From: Odiellus spinosus | Taxonomy: Eukaryota > Arthropoda > Arachnida > Opiliones > Phalangiidae | NCBI GenBank assembly: GCA_963920705.1 | Contig: OY987232.1 | Coordinates: forward strand, 4,715,200 to 4,779,199 | Direction: 5' to 3' | DNA length: 64,000 nt | Part shown: positions 10,911 through 24,429 of the stretch, piece by piece | Layout: each line of letters opens with the position of its first letter | Position numbering within the stretch: the first letter of the stretch is position 1 | Program-made: the position numbers and the translations under genes | The notes under the pieces: generated by a model | What the model saw: only the letters and a program-made list of their open reading frames with translations | The model's database searches: none | Told to the model about the DNA's origin: nothing

Positions 10911-13038
10911 GAAGTGACAGATATATCAAAAATGTCTTTGCGAACAAAGACCCAGAAGGACATGTTATGGCCTTGAATGTCTGAAGTGACTGATATTTAA
11001 TTTTCTTTTAAAACATTAAATTTAAATACAATTAGATTTTCTTTTAAAACGAAATTTAAATATAATCACAATCTGGCACGATTTAGAGTTTCAAATTTCA
11101 AAACAACTGATTTTATTCACTCGGAAATATTTAAAGGTACAGACCGGGATAAAAAAAGTGTGTCTTAAATTATAGAGCGTATATTAAAACGACTAATATC
11201 ATATCGCAAAAAATTTAATAGTTTGTAGATATTAAGATATTTACGTTTATTATAAGCAAAAAGTAATCTCTAGTGAACGCCATTTTAGTTTTTTCATACC
11301 CTTTCGATGCCTGCTGAGGATCGGCTTCGCCGATTGGTTTATTTCTCACCTAAAGTCACTTGACTCTAGCTGAAAATAGATGTGGGTATAAGCGCGCTCA
11401 ATTTCTTTAGAGTCAAATAAGATATGCCGGGCCGAAACATAGGCTACTTCCGAAGGATCCCGCGCGCGAACACTAAACCGAAGGTCGGTCGGCCAGCTGA
11501 GCTAGTAGTAGTCAGTACTAAGTATTAACCGAGTCTTAAGTTGATTTGAAGAATTAGAAGGTAAGAACTAAACTGCATTCATTAATTACGCAATTAGGCA
11601 TGTTTTCGTAGAAAGTTAGAAATCACAATCACAAAATTACGGGTCTTCTTATGAAGTTACGAACAGACGATCTGACTGCAGCCGACTCGAATGGCCTTCG
11701 TTTAGCGAATCTTTATTGGGTGACTTAAAGGCCAATCATTGAAGCGGATCCTTATTTTTAAAACTCGAAATGCCGGGAAGCAAATATGGCGTTCTTCTAG
11801 GAACGTCAATTTCGATTTTAAAATGATATTTATAAATTAACCAAGACTTAAATCACTATAATGTGTTTTGATTTGTAGGTTTTTAAGCATGCTCTTTCCA
11901 ATGGAAGTACTTTTAAAGTTGGGTTGCCTTTCCCTTTAAGAAAAAACATAACAAACGATTTTCTCCCATTGACGCTTAACATTAAATTTCGCTTAATTAT
12001 TTTTCAGGATTACGTGTCAAACAAATCGAAACTTTTCGTTCGATAGAAAAATTTACTTAATTTAGCTTTGGCTTTAGGCATAGAGTCAAAGTTATATGAT
12101 CTAATCTCATACCTTAATTGGATAATGTTTTCTATGGATAATGTTTTATTATAACTCCTCGACTTTAGTCGAGGCAATTCGTTCATGTTAGCTTATGAAT
12201 GCTTATACAAGTAATTTAAAGGGAAAAAAATTCCCCATTTTTTAATTTTTAATCTAGGTTGCAAACGAACAAACCTAATCCATGGATAATGTTTTATTAC
12301 AACTCCTCGACTTTAGTCGAGGTAATTCGTTCATGTTAGCTTATGAATGCTTATACAAGGAATTTAAAGGGAAAAAAATTCCCCATATTTTAATTTTTAA
12401 TCCAGGTTGCAAACGAACAAACCTAATCCATGGATAATGTGTTATTACAACTCCTCGACTTTATTCGAGGCAATTCGTTCATGTTAGCTTATGAATGCTT
12501 ATACAAGGAATTTAAAGGGGATAAAAATTCCCCATATTTTAATTTTTAATTAAACGAACAAACCTAATCCATGGATAATGTTTTATTATAACTCCTAATA
12601 ACTAATTAGAGGTCCCTTATGGAAATCATCATTTAAATTGTACGGTTTTAATGAAAATAAAAATGAAAGTATTACAATTTATTGAAAAACCTTATCCGCT
12701 CTAAAATTCGTCGCTTTGAAATTCTCTTCACTTGCGCGCACAATATAGCTTTGAAAGTACAAATTGTTATGGTTTGCGTCGTCTGCTAAGTTAGAAAAGA
12801 AGGTGACTTTAAACGGGCTTTAAAAACACATTTCCCTTTATCATATACCCATTTAAATAAACCGGCGAGTATTTTTAACGATCCGTTCAATTGCGAGTCG
12901 TGGAAATTCGGGTTAAATTAAGAAAACACAAAGTGGACTCGCGAAGACATTTTTGATATAATATCTGTCACTTCAGACATTCAAGGCCATAACATGTCCT
13001 TCTGGGTCTTTGTTCGCAAAGACATTTTTGATATATTA
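10911..13038. mobile_element. Long-TIR non-autonomous transposon, family B, copy 1
   Basis: The left end carries atcaaaaatgtctttgcgaac and gaaggacatgttatggcc. The inverted forms stand at 12950-13038. The interior shares the cgactttagtcgaggcaattcg segment with the second copy at 27383-29290. It encodes nothing. It contains a tandem repeat at 12130-12600. Superfamily not assigned because no target duplication was recognised. Confidence 0.7.
12130..12600. repeat. Tandem repeat, about 147-bp unit, just over three copies
   Basis: Units begin ggataatgttttattayaac and include a small hairpin cctcgactttagtcgagg. The hairpin is intact in all units except one with a T substitution. A single related unit lies in the other family B copy at about 28082-28200, so the expansion happened within copy 1. 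Confidence 0.85.
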
Positions 13039-13786
13039 AGTTTGATTCGTTTGAATACAATTTATTGGTAAGGAAGTAATTTTAACTTTTATTATTTGTT
13101 TTATGTGTTTATTATTTGTTTGAAATATTCTTATTTGGACATTTTTGGTATATTTTCAATGACTTGAATTCTAATTTTGTTTTATTACTGAGTTGTGATT
13201 GAAATATTAGTTTGAAAATCAAAAGGTTTTTCTGATTCATTTTTCTCTGTACTCATTTTTCGCTTTCGTGAAAGAGGTATTTTACGATTTACCGATTGAT
13301 TTTCTGATATATTTTGGTTACCGACTTCACGAGTTTTATACTTCGAAGATCGAAATATTTCCTAGTTTTTTATTTTTTAGCATTTTTTGTATGTTAAGAG
13401 TTAATTAACACAATCCTGAGATTGCTGAATTTATTCAAAATTAATTTGGGTTATTAGGAGAACTCGGTAGGGTTCTTACGTTATGGGCTGATCATCATCT
13501 GTAATGCAATTTCAATTTCCTAAAAAAATTCAGTCTCTAACCAATCAAAACGCTGCATTTTCCCATAGAAATAACATTAAAATCGACTTTTTCGAGGACA
13601 TGTCTGTTCCGGGACATAACTTATCGAAATAATCATTTGTTACAGTTGAAACTAATTTTAAAGTTCGAACGTGTGCCTTTTCTAAGTTTCGTTTAAAAAT
13701 ATTAAGTCTAAGTGTTTAAAAATATTAAGTCTAAGTATTTTAAAATTAATTTTGAAGTGGACTCCATTCGGTCATGGCCAATTCGT

Positions 13787-14290
13787 AATGTTATTCTATG
13801 GGATTTGGTTTTGTGAAAGTGGCTTACCTTTCAGATTTATTTTCTAACACTTTCAGATATATTTCAGACTGGAATTTTCCGTGTGGTATGAATTAAGATT
13901 CGAGCTTTATTTTAAGACTAGTTTCATAATTTTACACCAATTAGTTGGCCCACAATCTATTTATGAAAACGGAGGAAAAAGTAAGGCGGAGAAATTGAGT
14001 CGGCAAAAACCTAAGCCTTATTTGTCAAATTAGGCTTAGGTTTCCATAGCTTTTTAAACTCACGCGCCGGAGCGCGCTTGATTTGGAGGCTATGGGTATT
14101 GAACGCTAATGACTTAATTTCTCCTCCTTCATATTTTTGCCGTTTTTATAAATAGATTGTGGCCAAACTAATCGGTGTAAAATTATGAAATTAGTCTTAA
14201 AATAAAGCCCGAAAAATATCTGGAAGCATTAGAAAATAAATCTGAAAGGTAAGTCTCTTACAAAACATCTAAATCCTATAGAATAACATT
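13787..14290. mobile_element. Foldback element, family A, copy 2
   Basis: Arms begin aatgttattctatgggattt and end with the inverted counterpart. The interior is nearly identical to 9703-10206, including the ttaggcttaggtttcc and gcgcgctt segments. Confidence 0.75.
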
Positions 14291-14394
14291 AATTTTCAAT
14301 TTCTCCGCCTTAAAAGTACTCTCCTTTTTAAAAATGAGTGAAATTCCGAACGACTTGCCATTCCGAACGGCAATAAGGAAGGTGTTAGCATCAA

Positions 14395-15430
14395 AAATAA
14401 TGAAAATTAATTTAAATTTGGTTTAAAGGGCAAGGGGGAAAATATAAAGATTTCGCTGCGGCTGTCAGAGGTATTAACATCAAAATTACTGAAAAAATTA
14501 ATTTAAATTTGGTTTAAAGGGCAATGGGGAAAATATAAAGATTTCGCTGCGGCTGTCGAAGGTATTAACATCAAAATTGATGAAATAAATTATTAAAATT
14601 TGGTTTAAAGGGCAATGGGGAAAATATAAAGATTTCACTGCGGCTGTCGGAGGTATTGTCATCAAAATTGATTCATTTAAATTTGGTTTAAAGGGCAATG
14701 GTAAAAATGTAGAAATTCGACTGAATCAAGTGAGGCTGCCGCAGCTATTAACATCAAAAATTATGAAAAAAATAATTTTAATTGGGTTTAAAGGGCAATG
14801 GTAAAAATGTAGAGATCTGACTGAATCAAGTGAGGCTGCCCCAGCTATTAACATCAAAAATTATGAAAAAATTAATTTTAATTGGGTTTAAAGGGCAATG
14901 GTAAAAATGTAGAGATTTGACTAAATCAAGTGCGGCTGCCGCAGCTGTTAACATCAAAAATGACGAAAAAAATAATTTTAATTGGGTTTAAAGGGCAATG
15001 GTAAAAATGTAGAGATCTGACTGAATCAAATGCGGCTGCCGCAGCTATTAACATCAAAAATGATGAAAAAATTAATTTTAATTGGGTTTAAAGGGCAATG
15101 GTAAAAATGTAGAGATCTGACTGAATCAAGTGAGGCTGCGTCAGCTATTAACATAAAGAATTATGAGAAAATTTAGTTTAATTGGGTTTAAAGGGCAATG
15201 GGAAAAATGTAGAAATTTTACTGAATCAAGTGCGGCTGCCGCAGCTATTTACATCAAAAATTATGCTAAAATTAATTTTAATTGGGTTTAAAGGACAATG
15301 GTAAAAATGTAGAGATTTGACTGAATCAAGTGAGGCTGCCGCAGCTATTAACATCAAAAATTATGAAAAAATTCATTTTAATTGGGTTTAAAGGGCAATG
15401 GTAAAAATGTAGAGATTTGACTAAATCAAG
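14395..15430. repeat. Minisatellite, about 100-bp unit, about ten units
   Basis: Same satellite as 10257-10860. The first four units belong to a 'gggaaaatataaagatttc' subtype, the others to the 'taaaaatgtagagatctg' subtype. Short open frames on the minus strand are repeat artefacts. Confidence 0.9.
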
Positions 15431-15434
15431 TGCG

Positions 15435-15860
15435 TACTATTCAAAACTAAACTTAAACTTAATACTAACCAAATAAAAAGCAACTTAGTACCCAAAACGC
15501 ACTTGTTACTAACCAAATACTGACCACTTAAAACCAACTCAATACGGACCAAACATAGACAACTTAAAACTAACAATATACAACTTACAATCAACTTAAT
15601 ACTAACCAAATATGGACTACTTATAACGAACTTAATGCTAATAGAATACAGACTATTAAAAACCAACTCAATACTTACCAAAAATAAACCACTTAAAACC
15701 AAGTTAATACCTACCAAACATACCCAACTTACAACCAACTTAATACTTGCTATTTATAGACGACTTAAATCCAACTCAATTCGGACTTAACCCCAACCAC
15801 TTAGAACCAACTTAATAATTTGACTTATAGGGACTTTAAATCAACCAAAATATATATTAC
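15435..15860. repeat. Degenerate short repeat of the aaccaacttaatac type
   Basis: Irregular array with 12-30 bp spacing of words such as aaccaactcaatac and taatactaaccaaa. The low-complexity 105-codon frame on the minus strand (a V/L/S repeat) reflects this array and is not a gene. A similar tract lies at 25540-26215. Confidence 0.75.
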
Positions 15861-17240
15861 CCAACACAGAAAAATTATTACAAAGTTTCTAATCCAACAA
15901 TCTTCACACCTAACCCTTAAAAAACTGATGTAAGTAAACGAATGTAAATTAATTTCATTTAAACCACTTAAGTATTTTAAAAAGTATTTTATTAGATTCT
16001 CTAAAGCAAAAATTGTCAAGAACTGCCTTATGATTGAACAGAAAACAATAAATATAGCAGAATATTAAAATATATTTATAGAAATTTAGAAAGAGTTAAT
16101 TACATATAGTATTGACCGGTATTGACGTTTAAAAATTTGTTGCTTATATTTTCCGAAAAAAAGCGTGTTTAAGGAGTAGAGTAGATTTCCACGCTGAGCT
16201 GTTGAAAAAGTAGCGTCGTAGAAGGGCGAATAGCTTCTATCTGGTTCAGCTGAAAATGAAAATGAATGTATTATATATCATAGTGTCCAGTTTGTAAAAT
16301 TTAATTGAAAAATATATTTAAGGTAAAGCTATAATGTTGATTCGAAAATAAGTCTGTTCAACAGACTACTGAAATGGGTATAATATATATAATTACGAGC
16401 TCCAAACGTAATATGTAAATTAAGATGTAATTTGGGTCGATCAAGTGTTTTCAATAATTCATGGTTAAAAATGCTCCATGTTTTAATTGGAAAGGCTTAT
16501 GGTATTCTGTTGAGGAATATCTTAAAATGAACGCAAACGTATTTAATATATTCCTAGACCTAATCCGATTATTCTTTCCTAATAAACCATTGAGAATTGT
16601 GAACAATGAATTAGGGGAAAAAACCTAATCGATCTTATTTTATAAATTAGGTTTAAGCCCATTAATATGAAACCGGGCAATATACTAAACATTAATGTAG
16701 CTATATAATAAAATCTTTCACGTCAATACACAGTAAAGAAGTCAAGATACCACCGTATACTTTTCGGTTGAACCGTATAGCTTTACCTTAATTTTTTGTA
16801 CTGTTAAATTTAATGAACAAATTTTACATTACCTCATAAATTTCCAAAAAGCTCTGTTGCTGTTCTTGTACACGCGAACACCGTTAAGTTTTAAGCTAAC
16901 TGGATAACCGGCTATTCGCGTCTATGAAAAAGTTCGCGTACTTAAATATAATATAAAATCCAAACAATTCTATTTACGTCTTTATAGTATCGAAATGGAA
17001 TATATTCTCACGTTAGACTCGTTTCTTAAAAATACACGGAACTCTTCCCCTCCTATTTTCTTGGGTTCCTCTCGCCCCATTAGAAACAAGATGGTCAAGC
17101 CCATAGGAATAGCTAGACCCATGACATTATAAAAGAGGCTGAAAAGAATGATGCTTTAGCAGGGGCTTGTTATGCATGCATAAACATCTTTGAACAATTT
17201 GAATGGCGTTTCGAGATTCCTTTAAACACGAAGTTGCGTA
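15861..17240. other. Noncoding AT-rich stretch
   Basis: No gene, RNA or ordered repeat that I can support. Confidence 0.4.
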
Positions 17241-17245
17241 AAGTT

Positions 17246-17308
17246 TTTCAAATCGTGTTTTTCAAATCGTGTTTTTCAAATCGTGTTTTTCAAATCATGT
17301 TTTTCAAC
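17246..17308. repeat. 16-bp tandem repeat, four units
   Basis: Units of ttttcaaatcgtgttt in direct succession. Confidence 0.9.
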
Positions 17309-17309
17309 T

Positions 17310-17995
17310 TGGCTACCTGTGAACGCGTCTTCATATCTAATCTTTATTAATTTATCTTGGATACCCGTGTGAACGCGTCTTTATATCTAATCTTTATTAA
17401 TTTATCTTGGATACCCGTGTGAACGCGTTTATATCTAGTCCTTTTTATTTATCTTGGATACCCGTGTGAAAGCGGCTTTATATCTAATCGTTATTAATTT
17501 ATCTTGCATACCCGTGTGAACGCGGCTTTATATCTAATCGTTATTAATTTATCTTGCATACCCTTGTTTACGCGGCTTTATATCTAATCGTTATTAATTT
17601 ATCTTGCATACCCGTGTGTACGCGGCTTTATATCTAATCTTAATTTTTCTTTGATACCAGTCTGAACGCGGATTTATATCTAATCTTTATTAATTTATCT
17701 TGGATGCCCGTGTGAACGTGGCTTTATATCTTATATTTATTCATTTTTAATTTAGATACCCGTGCGAACGGGCATTTATATATTATCTTTGTCATTTTAA
17801 CTTGGATACTCGTGCGTACGAGCCTTTATCTATATTAAGTCATTTTATCTTGGATACCCTGTGAACACGCCTTTATATCTAATCTTTATTAATTTTTAAC
17901 TTGGATACTCGTGAAAACTCACCTTAATATCTAAAATTTATTAATTCATTTTATCTTGGACACCCGTGAAAACACGCCTTTATCTAATCAATCTA
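17310..17995. repeat. Minisatellite, about 50-bp unit, about thirteen units
   Basis: Units of the type ttggatacccgtgtgaacgc followed by gtctttatatctaatctttattaatttatc. The right half becomes progressively degenerate (indels and spacing changes). No coding frame is kept. Confidence 0.9.
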
Positions 17996-18314
17996 TAAGA
18001 AAATATTGAATATCTTCTAAAATATCTTTTATATTAAATTTAAGTTTCAGCAACATTGGTTTTTAGATTAAGTTAAATCATTTAATCAGTTTTAATTTTA
18101 ATTTAATGGAATATTACGCTTCAATTCAGTAAAAGCTATAACCTCAGAAGGCTAAAATAGACTCGAATCCAAAAGATACTATATAAGGCGTTCGTTTATC
18201 ATTATAAAGTAACAAGCTGCTCTTCAATGAGTAAGGTAGAAGCTAATAACTGCATATTCGAATTTTATTGGAGAATCAAGCGCCGTGGTTTATGACGTCT
18301 TCTTCCGCCGTCAC

Positions 18315-18438
18315 ACACAGACAGAACCTCTCGCGATCTAAAAGTTCAGTCGGAGAGGTAAGAAGACGAAAGTTTTTCCGATTCAATGACGTAGCAGACA
18401 GAACCTCTCCGTGAACTAAAAGTTCACTCGGAGAGGTA
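18315..18438. repeat. Duplicated hairpin segment
   Basis: Two copies, about 77 bp apart, of a stem-loop with arms acctctc and gagaggt around taaaagttca. They lie immediately left of the foldback element at 18439-18615. Confidence 0.7.
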
Positions 18439-18615
18439 AAGGCCCATTTACAAAAGAGTGGAAAGCTGAAGCGTAATCTGATGCATGGAGCAATAACAAC
18501 AGGAGGCATAGGTTCATACATCGTTTAAAAATGAGATTTTGGAACCTATGCCTCTTGTTATTGTACCATGCATCGGCTTACGCTTAAGCTTGCCGCTCTT
18601 TTGTAAACGGGCCTT
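18439..18615. mobile_element. Foldback MITE, 177 bp
   Basis: Arms of about 75 bp begin aaggcccatttacaaaagag and end ctcttttgtaaacgggcctt. They include paired words gatgcatgg and ggcataggttc around a short loop. The target site was not resolved. Confidence 0.85.
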
Positions 18616-18619
18616 AAGA

Positions 18620-18752
18620 GGACGATAGATTTTTCTATTCGATGACGTATTTCGTCTTCTTGTACAAGGCGAACGCCGACGCCGCAGTGAATACAGTACC
18701 TAGACCCCACTTGGGTTGGGTCTAGCTAAAAAAAGAGAATAGGGCCTTACCA
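18620..18752. repeat. Dispersed repeat, copy 1 (partner at 36355-36480)
   Basis: Shares gcagtgaatacagtacctag, ggttgggtctagctaaaaa and cgatgacgtatttcgtcttctt with 36355-36480 in the same order and strand. This copy has an extra accccactt in the centre. Identity unknown. Confidence 0.75.
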
Positions 18753-21700
18753 CTATCCGGGTTATCACAAATCAAAGGGGTGAACACTTCTATATATAGT
18801 TTACATGTTAATTAAAACCGGGCCGTTGCCGGCCAGGTTTATTTATAGGTCTCTCACAATTTCATCAGAAACGTCTATGGAGATTACCCTTATGAGGTAG
18901 TAATTTTTTTCGTCTTGATAACTGGAATCTTCGTCTCCTTCGTCTCCCGACCGCGAGCCGTTTCATTGAGAGTTTGCATTCGAGAGAGAACAATATGTTA
19001 GGATCATGGGGGTACTCTTATATTTTTCTATACGTTTCGGATGAATACTAAGACTGAGATAACAAAAGCTATATTATAGATAACGTTGAAACACCGTGAA
19101 AGACGGCGTTTCACTGGGAGTTTGCATTCGAAAGAGATAAATGTGTTAGATTTACAAGGGTGTTCTATTATACTTTTATTATACTTTTATTTTGTTGAAT
19201 ACTAAGACTGAATAACAGTAGCTTTGATAACATTAGAAAGAAAGACGGAAAAAATGATAACGTTGGTGTATGAAGTTGAATAAAAAACTTGTGTCTAATT
19301 AAATATAAATAATAAAGCAAAACGCGAGACCTAGAAACGATACATGTTTTGGTTTAAAAGATATAGCACGATGCCTAGAATTCTACGTATTAAGTCTAAT
19401 GCAAAACAGTGTTTTTAACGTTTATAGTGCGAACTGGATTTTTTTATCAATGATTATAAGCCGAAGGGTAAATAAACTTGGGTATTATACATTAGCTCAA
19501 ATGGTATATAACGGTAAGATTTTGAAATGTCTTAGAAAATGGACTCTGAGACAGACGTACAATAAATTGATTTAGTTATAAAAGTTGGCGGGAAATTTAA
19601 ATTATGCTGCAGAATTTAAAGGAGTCTAGAAAGGATACGGATATAAGAACAAAATTGGACACACGCGCGATAGGACACAATAACGACGGGATATAATCTC
19701 GATGGGACGCAATCTCGACAGAAAATAATGTCGATGCGACACAATCTTGATAGAGAATAATCTTCATGTACATAATCTCAAGTGGAATCTTTATCGATAG
19801 TTCACAACCTCGAATGGACATTTTGTTTCTTTGCTCTTCTTGTAATATTTTAGGTAAGGTTACGTTAGTTAATCACTCGAACTACGTCATCCCTCCAACT
19901 AGTTAAACACTCGCTCTAACCCATCCCTCTTTTAATATTATAGGTAAGGTTACGTTAGTAGAGTGCAACAATCTCAGTCTGATTTAGTTGCAGTCGACGC
20001 AAAGTCGGCCCCTTTAGAGTATTCGAACTTTCGGTACTATCACGTGTTCGACATAACGAACTTTCGGACTCGTCGTCCAATTCTTACAATGGGATGTAAA
20101 TACGTTTTTCAGTTGGCCTATCGCCAGTAGGCCAAATCCGTTTTTTAAGGGACGTCGACGTAGTTTTTCGAGAGATAAAAGTCATTTGCGCCTATGGATA
20201 GAACACATTCTCTCTCTGACATTCATGCATTCATGCATTCAACATCGTGTAAAAAAAGTCAACGTCTCTTGCCTGCTGCAGAGGTGGAAGTTCCGTGGTG
20301 ACGCCTAGAATGTCCTAGCCTTCAAGGATTAGGATAGGCCAAGTAGAGGACAAGTAGTGGAAAGATGCCTGGGGCCATCATCCAGTACATCTTTTGGACA
20401 GCAGAGTAAAGGAAGACTTACGTTTCTTTAGGAACAGTGCGGAGGACTTGGCATAGTTTTTTGCAAATATGTTCTTTAACGCGATGTTGTTTTTACAACT
20501 TCGTTTTCTTTTTTTTTTTTTTTGCAGGGCTCTCTGAATTTATGAGAATTATACTTGTAATAATAAAGTTTAATGTTTATTCTGGTCTCGATCGTCTCGT
20601 TAATTCTCGAGTAGATATTTTAGTATCTTAGTGGATGTTCATGGTATTCACTTTTAGTTATCTTTAAGTTAGCAGATTAAAACAACGCTAGTAAGGTCAC
20701 GTCAGGCTAGTATATTTTATCCCTCGAATTAGCCAATATCCCTATAGCTAGTAATCCCTTGGTATCACCCTTCTCTCTTGTAATTGACGAGTTCGGAGAT
20801 GAAGCGAGTCTTACAGAGCCATGGCGCGATTGAGGTATAACTTCGTTATGCGCGGATTTGTTACGAGGTGACGCTTTCGTCGTTCTTATTCTAAACTAAG
20901 CGTAATGGATGAATAAATGGATGGAAACAAAGAAAGAGTCCATAATATTATATGTAACGGCAAATTCGGACTTTATTTATATTTTCCTATATAACCTTTA
21001 AAATCTTTGACTCCTACCCTTTAATTCGTAAATACTTTTATTTGTAAACGGCAGAGATTCCCCCAGGACAATTACAGTCGTAGGGTGTTTTTTCTTTTAG
21101 GTCTTCCGATTCGCGTATCTAGCTAGCGCGAGGTCAGAGGTTAGAGTTGTAATGGTTTTTCTTGCACATGGGCTTCCTTTTTTTACAAATCGGTCCATTG
21201 TGTACTCAATTTTAAGAAAACTTTAAATTCCTTTTAGTTGCCATGCCCGCGTATGCCGCGGCATGGTACCAATTATATATTTTTCTACTTACTGGTATCC
21301 TGAGGTTGGACTGGAGACTTAAAAGAGAGAGGTCATAATTTTTAAATTGAGTTTAATTCTACGGAGCAAGAAAAAGGCTCGATCGCCATGTGCAAAATAA
21401 AATCTAAAGGGCAATCGGATGATTTGAAATCACGCGATGACGGGACGTCAGCGACCAGTATTCTGTATACATTTCAACCTTTAATTGTGCGCGTGCTTCC
21501 ACGATTATTTGTGCGCGTCGTGTATCGCGTCCTCACAGAAAAACGAGTGAGTTCAAAGCTATTTTAAAAGGGTACCAGTTAATTAGGTCAAAACTATTAA
21601 TCTAATAGCCCATGAGGTGCACCATGGCAGATCAGTATTTATTAAGGGTTGTTAATAATTTTCATTAACCGGCAAATAAACTGAATGGTTTCATTTTAAA

Positions 21701-22620
21701 TCTAAGTGAAAAATGAAAATTAAACGGTATAAACCATCAAAATGAAAACAACGGCTTAAGCGATGTCACAAGTAAATCATCCCCAAGTCTACAAGACGAC
21801 ATACTACGGGTTACAATGATGAAGGTCCGATTTCCTCAGTCAATGATTCCACCCTAAGTATTCCAAATTTCTACAGAAGAGCGGTATGGCCCAGTATTGC
21901 TGGTAGAGTAAATCAAACTTGAACTCGCGACGCCTAGGCGAGAGCCTCTTTCGTTTCGCGAGAGAGAGAGGGGAAAGCCGAGATTCTTAGTTACATTTCC
22001 TACCCCCTTAACGATTCTACAGATGACGCGCGAAGTCGCGAACGAACTTCAACGAAGGCAAAATAATTAGCACCGCCTTCTTAGTTCCTATCTTAACCGC
22101 TAGATAGGGCAATTTCGACTTCTGTTTCTCGGCCGTTTTACAATTTTGAGATTTTTCCTCTCTCCCCGCGCGAAAGTTGTGACGACACAACTCTCAGACC
22201 TTCAGTTCATTCGTTATATGCCCGGTTGTAGACTTGAAGCATGATTTACCTGTGGCGATGTTAATATTCAACTAAATCGAAAGAAATTCTGCATTAAACT
22301 GTGTGAAATGAAATTTAAGAACTATAGTTTTATTCTGAGAGTATTGACGTGTTCGTTCTGCTCGAGGGAATATTTTTGAATATGGCAAAAACAAGAACTT
22401 AATCAATTTACTTTTAAAAAGATCGAATAACGTGCTGCGATCGAGATTAAAAAAGATGTCGCGTGCACCATAGGATATTTAATCTTAAACCACAGTTATA
22501 GGGCCCCATAATTTAGAAAAACAATAACCGATTATAAAGTTTGTACAATATAAAATAATCATATATATTAAATCATTTCAATTTAAACTTGTAAATTTGC
22601 AATTTTAATTACCTACCACT
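18753..22620. other. Noncoding stretch with minor duplications
   Basis: No supported gene. The word taggtaaggttacgttagt occurs twice (19851 and 19942). Two related segments near 18950 and 19110 share 'gagtttgcattcgaragaga'. A degenerate run of 'caatctcgacag/caatcttgatag' words lies at 19680-19810. A poly-T run lies at 20509-20523. Short open frames here have no protein-like features. Confidence 0.4.
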
Positions 22621-22624
22621 ATAA

Positions 22625-24151
22625 ATCAATTCTCTGAAAAATTCATACTCTTGTGGTATTGATTCTATTAATTCAATAACTTTGAAATATATTATTGACT
22701 CCATTGTTGAGCCCCTTGCATATATTATTAATTTGAGCTTTTCAACGGGAATATTTCCATCTATTTGTAAGATGGCCTCAATTATTCCCGTTTTTAAGGA
22801 CGGCGATGAAGAAAGTATAAATAATTACCGTCCAATATCGATAGTGTCGACAATTTCCAAGTTATTTGAAAAATGCCTAAAAATCCAACTATCTGGGTTT
22901 TTACAAAAGTTTGACGTTATATCAAACTCTCAGTTCGGCTTTCGTGCAAATATGTCTACTAGTTACGCGTTATTTTCATTTCTAGATTATGTTTTGGGTC
23001 ATTTAGATAAGCGCGATAAGGTACTCGCGATATTCCTAGACTTAGCCAAAGCCTTCGATACAGTTAGGCACAACATTTTATTTGACAAATTGGAGAAAAT
23101 TGGTATACGAGGTTTACCATTAGCCTGGTTTAAAAGTTATCTAGAAAACAGAAAAGGGTGTGTAAAGATAGGTGAGGTATATAGTAGTAGTCTTACGTAT
23201 GATTGTGGAGTACCCCAAGGTACAGTTCTTGGGCCCTTATTATTTTTGATTTACATTAATGATATGTTGAATGCAGACCTATCTGATCATGAAATTGCAT
23301 TTGCCGATGATATGGTTCAGATTTATATTGGTAAAACCTGGGAGGATGTTTTCTTTAAGGCTAATGCTGGTATGGATAGGTCGAAACTAATTCTTGACAA
23401 CCATTTACTTAGCCTTAATGTATCTAAGACATGTTACCTTACTTTTTCACTAACGAAGATTGGCCAACCACTTGGGGGGAAGGTGAAAATTCACGAAAAC
23501 TCATGTCCGAATATAAATTGTTGTTGTCCGGAATTAAAAAATGTGAGAGTGCTAAATACCTTGGGGTACACTTTGATAGTTGTTTGAAGTGGAACGTCCA
23601 GGTTGCGCGTGTAACAAAATCCCTACGATACTCTCTATTTAATTTATATAAACTTAGGAATGCCTTGGCACCTAATATATTAAGAACTGTGTATTATAGT
23701 ATTGTACAGTCCCATTTAGATTATGGAATTATTTGTTGGGGTAGCGCGCACCTGGATGTTCTTCAGCCACTAATGAACCTCCAAAACCGCGTGATTAGGG
23801 TATGTCTGCGGAAGCCATGGTTTTATTCAACTAATATTTTATATAATGAATTTAGGGTATTGAGTATCCATAAACTATACGCTAAAGCGGTTTTAATAAA
23901 TTACTACAAAAATAATATATTGAATAGGCCTTTTGCCGCTAATCACAATTATTTAACGCGGTATATAACAGATATCAATGTAAGATTGCCTAAAATTCAT
24001 ACGAGCACTTATCAAAGGAATGCGAGCTATTTAGGCCCTAAACTTTTCAATCGGCTTACCACCGACTGTAAAACCTTAAATAATTTAGCTTTTTTTAAAA
24101 AAAATGTCTGCCATTGGCTCAAGCAATCACATGATTTTCAATTACTATAGG

Positions 24152-24192
<41 letters not shown>

Positions 24193-24375
24193 GTTGCAAA
24201 TTTTAATTACATTAATTATTAATTGTAAAATTTATTGATGTACACGCCTCCTAACCACAAGCTCAGCTTAGACCGGGAGGCGATACGTGCATGTTAGAAA
24301 TTCTTTGTTAACCATGAAAAAAATTTTTTTTTCAAGATGCACAATAAACCTAATAATAATAATAATAATATAAAA
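22625..24375 (+). mobile_element. LINE (non-LTR retrotransposon), 5'-truncated
   Basis: The element comprises a reverse transcriptase from its N-terminal third to the C-terminus, an A tract at 24151-24188, and a 3' region ending in (TAA)n at 24350-24372. The CR1/Jockey group is suggested by the reverse transcriptase motifs and a simple-repeat tail. The 5' region with the endonuclease is absent. The TIR element at 24430-25213 follows directly. Confidence 0.85.
22682..24150 (+). pseudogene. LINE reverse transcriptase, frameshifted
   Basis: An RNA-dependent DNA polymerase of a non-LTR retrotransposon. The first frame (22682 to about 23470) shows the family motifs in order: NNYRPISIVS, LFEKC, QFGFR, FLDLAKAFDTV, GVPQGTVLGPLLFLIYINDM and AFADD. 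The last is FADD, where most relatives have YADD. The protein continues in another frame from about 23465 to 24150 with KYLGVHFDS, the HLDYGIICWGS block and the C-terminal region. The switch falls at a run of G bases near 23475. The fragment starts at about 22625 and lacks the endonuclease domain. It is a dead 5'-truncated copy, unless the G-run indel is an assembly error. Confidence 0.9.
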
Positions 24376-24429
24376 AATAGGTTAATTGATTTACTAGTGT
24401 TTAATTTTTCCAAAAGAAAACACTAATTA

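Larger units (their letters stand above)
13470..15430. repeat. Composite repeat block A, copy 2
   Basis: Same order as 9380-10860: leader (13480-13615), foldback palindrome (13787-14290) and 100-bp tandem array (14395-15430, about ten units). The palindrome is followed by a few units of a related subtype with 'cactgcggctgtcggaggtatt', then by the main type. It is separated from copy 1 by the family B element. Confidence 0.8.

Noticed and set aside
15421-15738. A 105-codon Val/Leu/Ser-rich frame that could look like a membrane protein
   Set aside because: It is the antisense translation of a degenerate short repeat.
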